Origin: Acidobacteriota bacterium
GTDB lineage: Bacteria; Acidobacteriota; Terriglobia; Acidiferrales; UBA7541
Length of the DNA stretch: 8,869 nt
Reading direction: 5' to 3'
Assembly: GCA_003131985.1 (NCBI GenBank)
Contig: PKWH01000317.1
Span: forward strand, 1-8,869
In this document: piece by piece, positions 6,580 through 8,869 of the stretch
Layout: each line of letters begins with the position of its first letter
Numbering within the stretch: the first letter of the stretch is position 1
The notes under the pieces: model-generated
What the model saw: only the letters and a program-made list of their open reading frames with translations
What the model was told of the DNA's origin: nothing
Database searches by the model: none
Position numbers and translations under genes: made by a program

Positions 6580-7653
6580 ATGCCTACAGATTTCGTTCCT
6601 CTTCCATCGCAAGCCAAATGGCAGGAGACCATAATTCCGTTTCAGGCCGGGGATGGATTCCAGTGCAACCTTCACCATGTCCTGGGGCCGTCAGCTCCCA
6701 CCAGAAATCCAGTCTTGCTTGTTCATGGAGCCGGCGTTCGAGCGAATATCTTCCGAGCCCCTGTGGACGCCACTCTGGTGGATTTGCTCGTCGAAAATGG
6801 CTACGACGTATGGCTTGAGAACTGGAGAGCCAGCATCGACTTGCCACCCACTGAATGGACGCTCGACGATGCCGCCGTGATGGATCATCCTGCGGCTATT
6901 CGCGTGATTCGGGAGCGGACCGGGAGCGATAACATCAGCGCCGTAATCCATTGCCAGGGCTCTACGAGTTTTATGATGTCGGCGGTCGCGGGCTTGCTTC
7001 CTGAAGTGAAGACGATCATCACCAATGCGGTATCGCTGCACACCATTGTGCCGGATTTTTCGCAGTTCAAGCTAAAGGTGTTGATTCCCTTGATCAAGAG
7101 CTTCTACCCCTTTCTTGACCCGCAATGGGGACTTAAAGCTCCAGACTTACGCGCACAAGCTCTTGTGCAGCTTGTGAGGCTGACCCATCACGAATGCAAC
7201 AACATCGTTTGCAAATTTTCGAGCTTTACGTATGGCACGGGCTTCCCGGTCTTGTGGAGGCACGAGAACTTGAACGACGAAACCCACGAGTGGCTCAAGG
7301 GAGAATTCGCGAAAGTGCCGCTGACTTTCTTCTCTCAGATGGCGCAGTGTGTGCGGCGAGGTAACCTCGTGTCGCTCGGAAAGTATCGCCAGCTTCCCGA
7401 CGATTTCTGTGCCCAGCCGCCGCAAACCGATGCTCGGTTCGTTTTCGTGACGGGCGACCGCAACATCTGTTTCCTGCCCGAAAGCCAGCGCCGTTCCTTC
7501 GACTTCCTCGAGCAATTCCGAAAGGGATTCCATTCGATGCATACGTTTCCCGGCTATGGTCACTTGGACGTTTTTATGGGAAAGAATGCATCCCGGGATA
7601 CGTTCCCGATCATCATGAAAGAGCTCGACCGTGGTTCGGCGGGAGTCCACTAA
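6580..7653 (+). CDS. Alpha/beta-fold hydrolase with cysteine in the nucleophile position
   Basis: This 357-residue protein has the alpha/beta-hydrolase landmarks: HGAG (49-52) for the oxyanion hole, a nucleophile elbow at HCQGS (124-128), Asp293 in VTGDRN as the likely acid, and His328 in GYGHLDV as the likely base. Lipases and esterases have G-x-Ser-x-G at the elbow. Here Cys125 stands where serine is expected, as in dienelactone hydrolase and polyhydroxyalkanoate synthases. Acyl-transfer or polyester-type chemistry is therefore possible, as is ordinary thioester or ester hydrolysis. The protein has no signal peptide. The ATG follows a modest GAGG at 6568-6571. The next gene begins one base after its stop codon, so translational coupling is likely. 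I recall the same type of domain at the C-terminus of long GMC fusion proteins, which fits its position opposite the GMC gene. The substrate is unknown. Confidence 0.85.
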   Translation: MPTDFVPLPSQAKWQETIIPFQAGDGFQCNLHHVLGPSAPTRNPVLLVHGAGVRANIFRAPVDATLVDLLVENGYDVWLENWRASIDLPPTEWTLDDAAVMDHPAAIRVIRERTGSDNISAVIHCQGSTSFMMSAVAGLLPEVKTIITNAVSLHTIVPDFSQFKLKVLIPLIKSFYPFLDPQWGLKAPDLRAQALVQLVRLTHHECNNIVCKFSSFTYGTGFPVLWRHENLNDETHEWLKGEFAKVPLTFFSQMAQCVRRGNLVSLGKYRQLPDDFCAQPPQTDARFVFVTGDRNICFLPESQRRSFDFLEQFRKGFHSMHTFPGYGHLDVFMGKNASRDTFPIIMKELDRGSAGVH

Positions 7654-7654
7654 C

Positions 7655-8533
7655 ATGGGCGTGCCTGAAAGGATCAAATTGCAATCCGGCCGCTATGCGA
7701 ACGTGGATAGCATTCCGTTCCAACTTCCGGTGGCATGCGAACCGTCTCCGGTTGCCATGGCAGCTTTTTCAATCGATTGGAAGAAAGCTGCCGCGATTCT
7801 CCCCGGAAACGAGTTGTTCCCGCTGAAGTTATTCGACAAGGGCGTGTTGCTGATTACAGTTGTCAATTATTTAGGGACGACAATCGGAAAGTACATCGAA
7901 TACAGCATCGCAATCGCATGTACTCACGGGTCCGATCCCTCTCCGCCTTTACTTCCCGCGATTCTTCAGGGGGCGTATCAAACGGGCCAGTTCGTATTGG
8001 ATTTGCCCGTGAGCACGGAAATCTCGGTGAAAGGAGGTAGAGGGATTTGGGGAATGCCAAAACATCAGGCCAGCTTGTCGTTTGAAGCGCGCGATGGCGC
8101 GATTGTCGCGCAATACGAAGCTGACGGAATGCTCGGCATGGCGCTTCGCGTACAACGCCAGGAGAAAATGCTGCTCCCGCTTTCGTTGTCAGTTTCATCC
8201 TATGCGCAATTTCGGGGAATGCTCTTCAAATCTTATCTGTATTTCGACGGCGCGGCAGCCATCACGCTGGAAAAGAAGGACGCGGCGCAACTTGTAATCG
8301 GGAACCACCCGCGCGTGCAGCCGCTAAAGGAACTCGAAATCGATCCTCATCCCCTCTTCACCGCCTACATCCCCGAAGCTCGCGGAACCCTGGACGATCA
8401 TTTCGAGTGCTGGTTTATCTCCGCCGCTCAGCCGCCCGCAACCTCCGAGCCGGGACTGGAGAGCGTCGTCACGCTAGGACTGGACCAACAATGGCCTCCG
8501 CCGCCGAAAATTAAAGTCAACTTCGATTCTTAG
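7655..8533 (+). CDS. Acetoacetate decarboxylase-fold protein
   Basis: The 292-residue protein resembles the acetoacetate decarboxylase superfamily. The segment GGRGIWGMPKHQASL (127-141) fits the region that holds the Schiff-base lysine of acetoacetate decarboxylase (Lys115 of the clostridial enzyme), making Lys136 the likely catalytic residue. Glu82 in YIEYS fits the conserved acidic position upstream. The clostridial enzyme has a second lysine directly after the first, which lowers its pKa. Here that residue is His137, so a true decarboxylase is not assured and an aldolase, dehydratase or hydrolase role is possible. I chose the ATG at 7655-7657, with GGGAG at 7641-7645, over an in-frame GTG at 7631 inside the upstream gene. 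Only one base separates it from the hydrolase stop, and 28 nt from the next gene, so this is an operon. The partner substrate would be a keto acid or ketone. Confidence 0.82.
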   Translation: MGVPERIKLQSGRYANVDSIPFQLPVACEPSPVAMAAFSIDWKKAAAILPGNELFPLKLFDKGVLLITVVNYLGTTIGKYIEYSIAIACTHGSDPSPPLLPAILQGAYQTGQFVLDLPVSTEISVKGGRGIWGMPKHQASLSFEARDGAIVAQYEADGMLGMALRVQRQEKMLLPLSLSVSSYAQFRGMLFKSYLYFDGAAAITLEKKDAAQLVIGNHPRVQPLKELEIDPHPLFTAYIPEARGTLDDHFECWFISAAQPPATSEPGLESVVTLGLDQQWPPPPKIKVNFDS

Positions 8534-8561
8534 TCAATCGACGATCCATGAGGGAAAACGG

Positions 8562-8869
8562 ATGACACTAGGAAATCTCGGTCTCAGCTTTAGCGAAGTG
8601 ATGTCGGGCGACTTTGCCCTCGGCGCGACAGATCCCGCAGCGGGTGCGGAGCAAGGCGCTCGTCAGAGAACTAATTTAACCATGCACGCCACCATCTCAA
8701 TCGCGGACCTCGACCAATTCATTCAGAACCCACAGCACCCGGGAAATCTTGCCGGAACGATTGACTTCACGCCTTTCGGTGCAAATATTCCATGCGACCG
8801 CGGTATTTTTAATCTTTTTCGGTCCGGAGATTTGCCGCTCGAAAAGTTAATGGTCTACGAGCTCGGTTT
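8562..8869 (+). CDS. Protein resembling the middle domain of GMC/hydrolase fusion proteins, 5' part (runs off the window)
   Basis: An open frame begins at the ATG 8562-8564, preceded by GAGGGA (8550-8555), and stays open for 102 codons to the window end. The visible part begins MTLGNLGLSFSEVMSG, then has a predicted beta-rich stretch with MHATISIADLDQF (about 41-53), DFTPFGAN (67-74) and GIFNLFRSGD (79-88). From memory, this pattern (an opening F-x-E-x-M-x-G, later DLD-x-F, then G-x-F-x-LF) occurs between the GMC and hydrolase domains of long cholesterol-oxidase-like proteins of actinobacteria and proteobacteria. I cannot name a Pfam family or an enzymatic role. The 28-nt gap after the decarboxylase-fold gene makes it the third gene of the operon. 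It shows no signal peptide. Confidence 0.7.
   Translation, partial: MTLGNLGLSFSEVMSGDFALGATDPAAGAEQGARQRTNLTMHATISIADLDQFIQNPQHPGNLAGTIDFTPFGANIPCDRGIFNLFRSGDLPLEKLMVYELG

Noticed and set aside
6337..6678. A 114-residue N-terminal extension of the GMC oxidoreductase from an upstream ATG
   Set aside because: It covers the promoter, the inverted repeat and the start of the divergent hydrolase gene, has no family similarity, and the GTG at 6336 has its own Shine-Dalgarno.
7631..7654. GTG start for the decarboxylase-fold gene, overlapping the hydrolase gene
   Set aside because: The ATG at 7655 has GGGAG at a suitable distance and directly follows the hydrolase stop; the GTG lacks a clear Shine-Dalgarno.

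Overview
The window reads as ordinary bacterial chromosome of moderate GC content, with strong Shine-Dalgarno sites and short intergenic gaps. The gene set suggests a soil or sediment heterotroph: a Tat-exported selenocysteine formate dehydrogenase, a cholesterol-oxidase-like GMC flavoprotein, an acetoacetate-decarboxylase-fold enzyme and a cytosolic-looking subtilase. Acidobacteriota would fit, but nothing here proves the phylum. I see no tRNA, rRNA, CRISPR array, insertion sequence or phage gene. Region 1 (1-683, minus strand) is the 5' part of a formate dehydrogenase-N/O alpha subunit. Its reading frame meets a TGA at 102-104 that aligns with the selenocysteine position of E. coli FdnG. The family sequence continues in frame to the window edge, and a bSECIS-like hairpin lies just downstream of the TGA. 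Region 2 (684-977) is a divergent intergenic region with a perfect 16-bp palindrome and a plausible promoter for the formate dehydrogenase. Region 3 (978-1895, plus) is a beta-hydroxyacid dehydrogenase family oxidoreductase with an altered substrate-binding loop. It converges on region 4 (1938-4658, minus), a two-gene unit with a 15-nt gap: a subtilisin-family (S8) protease followed by a purple-acid-phosphatase-type metallophosphoesterase. Neither has a visible signal peptide, and both carry the same AVSE-x5-SG motif near the N-terminus. Region 5 (4756-8869) is built around a divergent control region (6337-6579). To the left is a cholesterol-oxidase-like GMC oxidoreductase, whose true start is a GTG at 6334-6336. 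To the right is a tight operon: an alpha/beta hydrolase with a cysteine in the nucleophile position, an acetoacetate-decarboxylase-fold protein, and the first 102 codons of a protein resembling the middle domain of large GMC/hydrolase fusion proteins. As I recall those roughly 1100-residue fusions, three of their parts are here separate genes, with a decarboxylase-fold gene added. This suggests one pathway or complex that oxidises a lipid- or sterol-like alcohol and then processes the resulting keto or acyl product. That function is inference. The enzyme families themselves rest on visible motifs.
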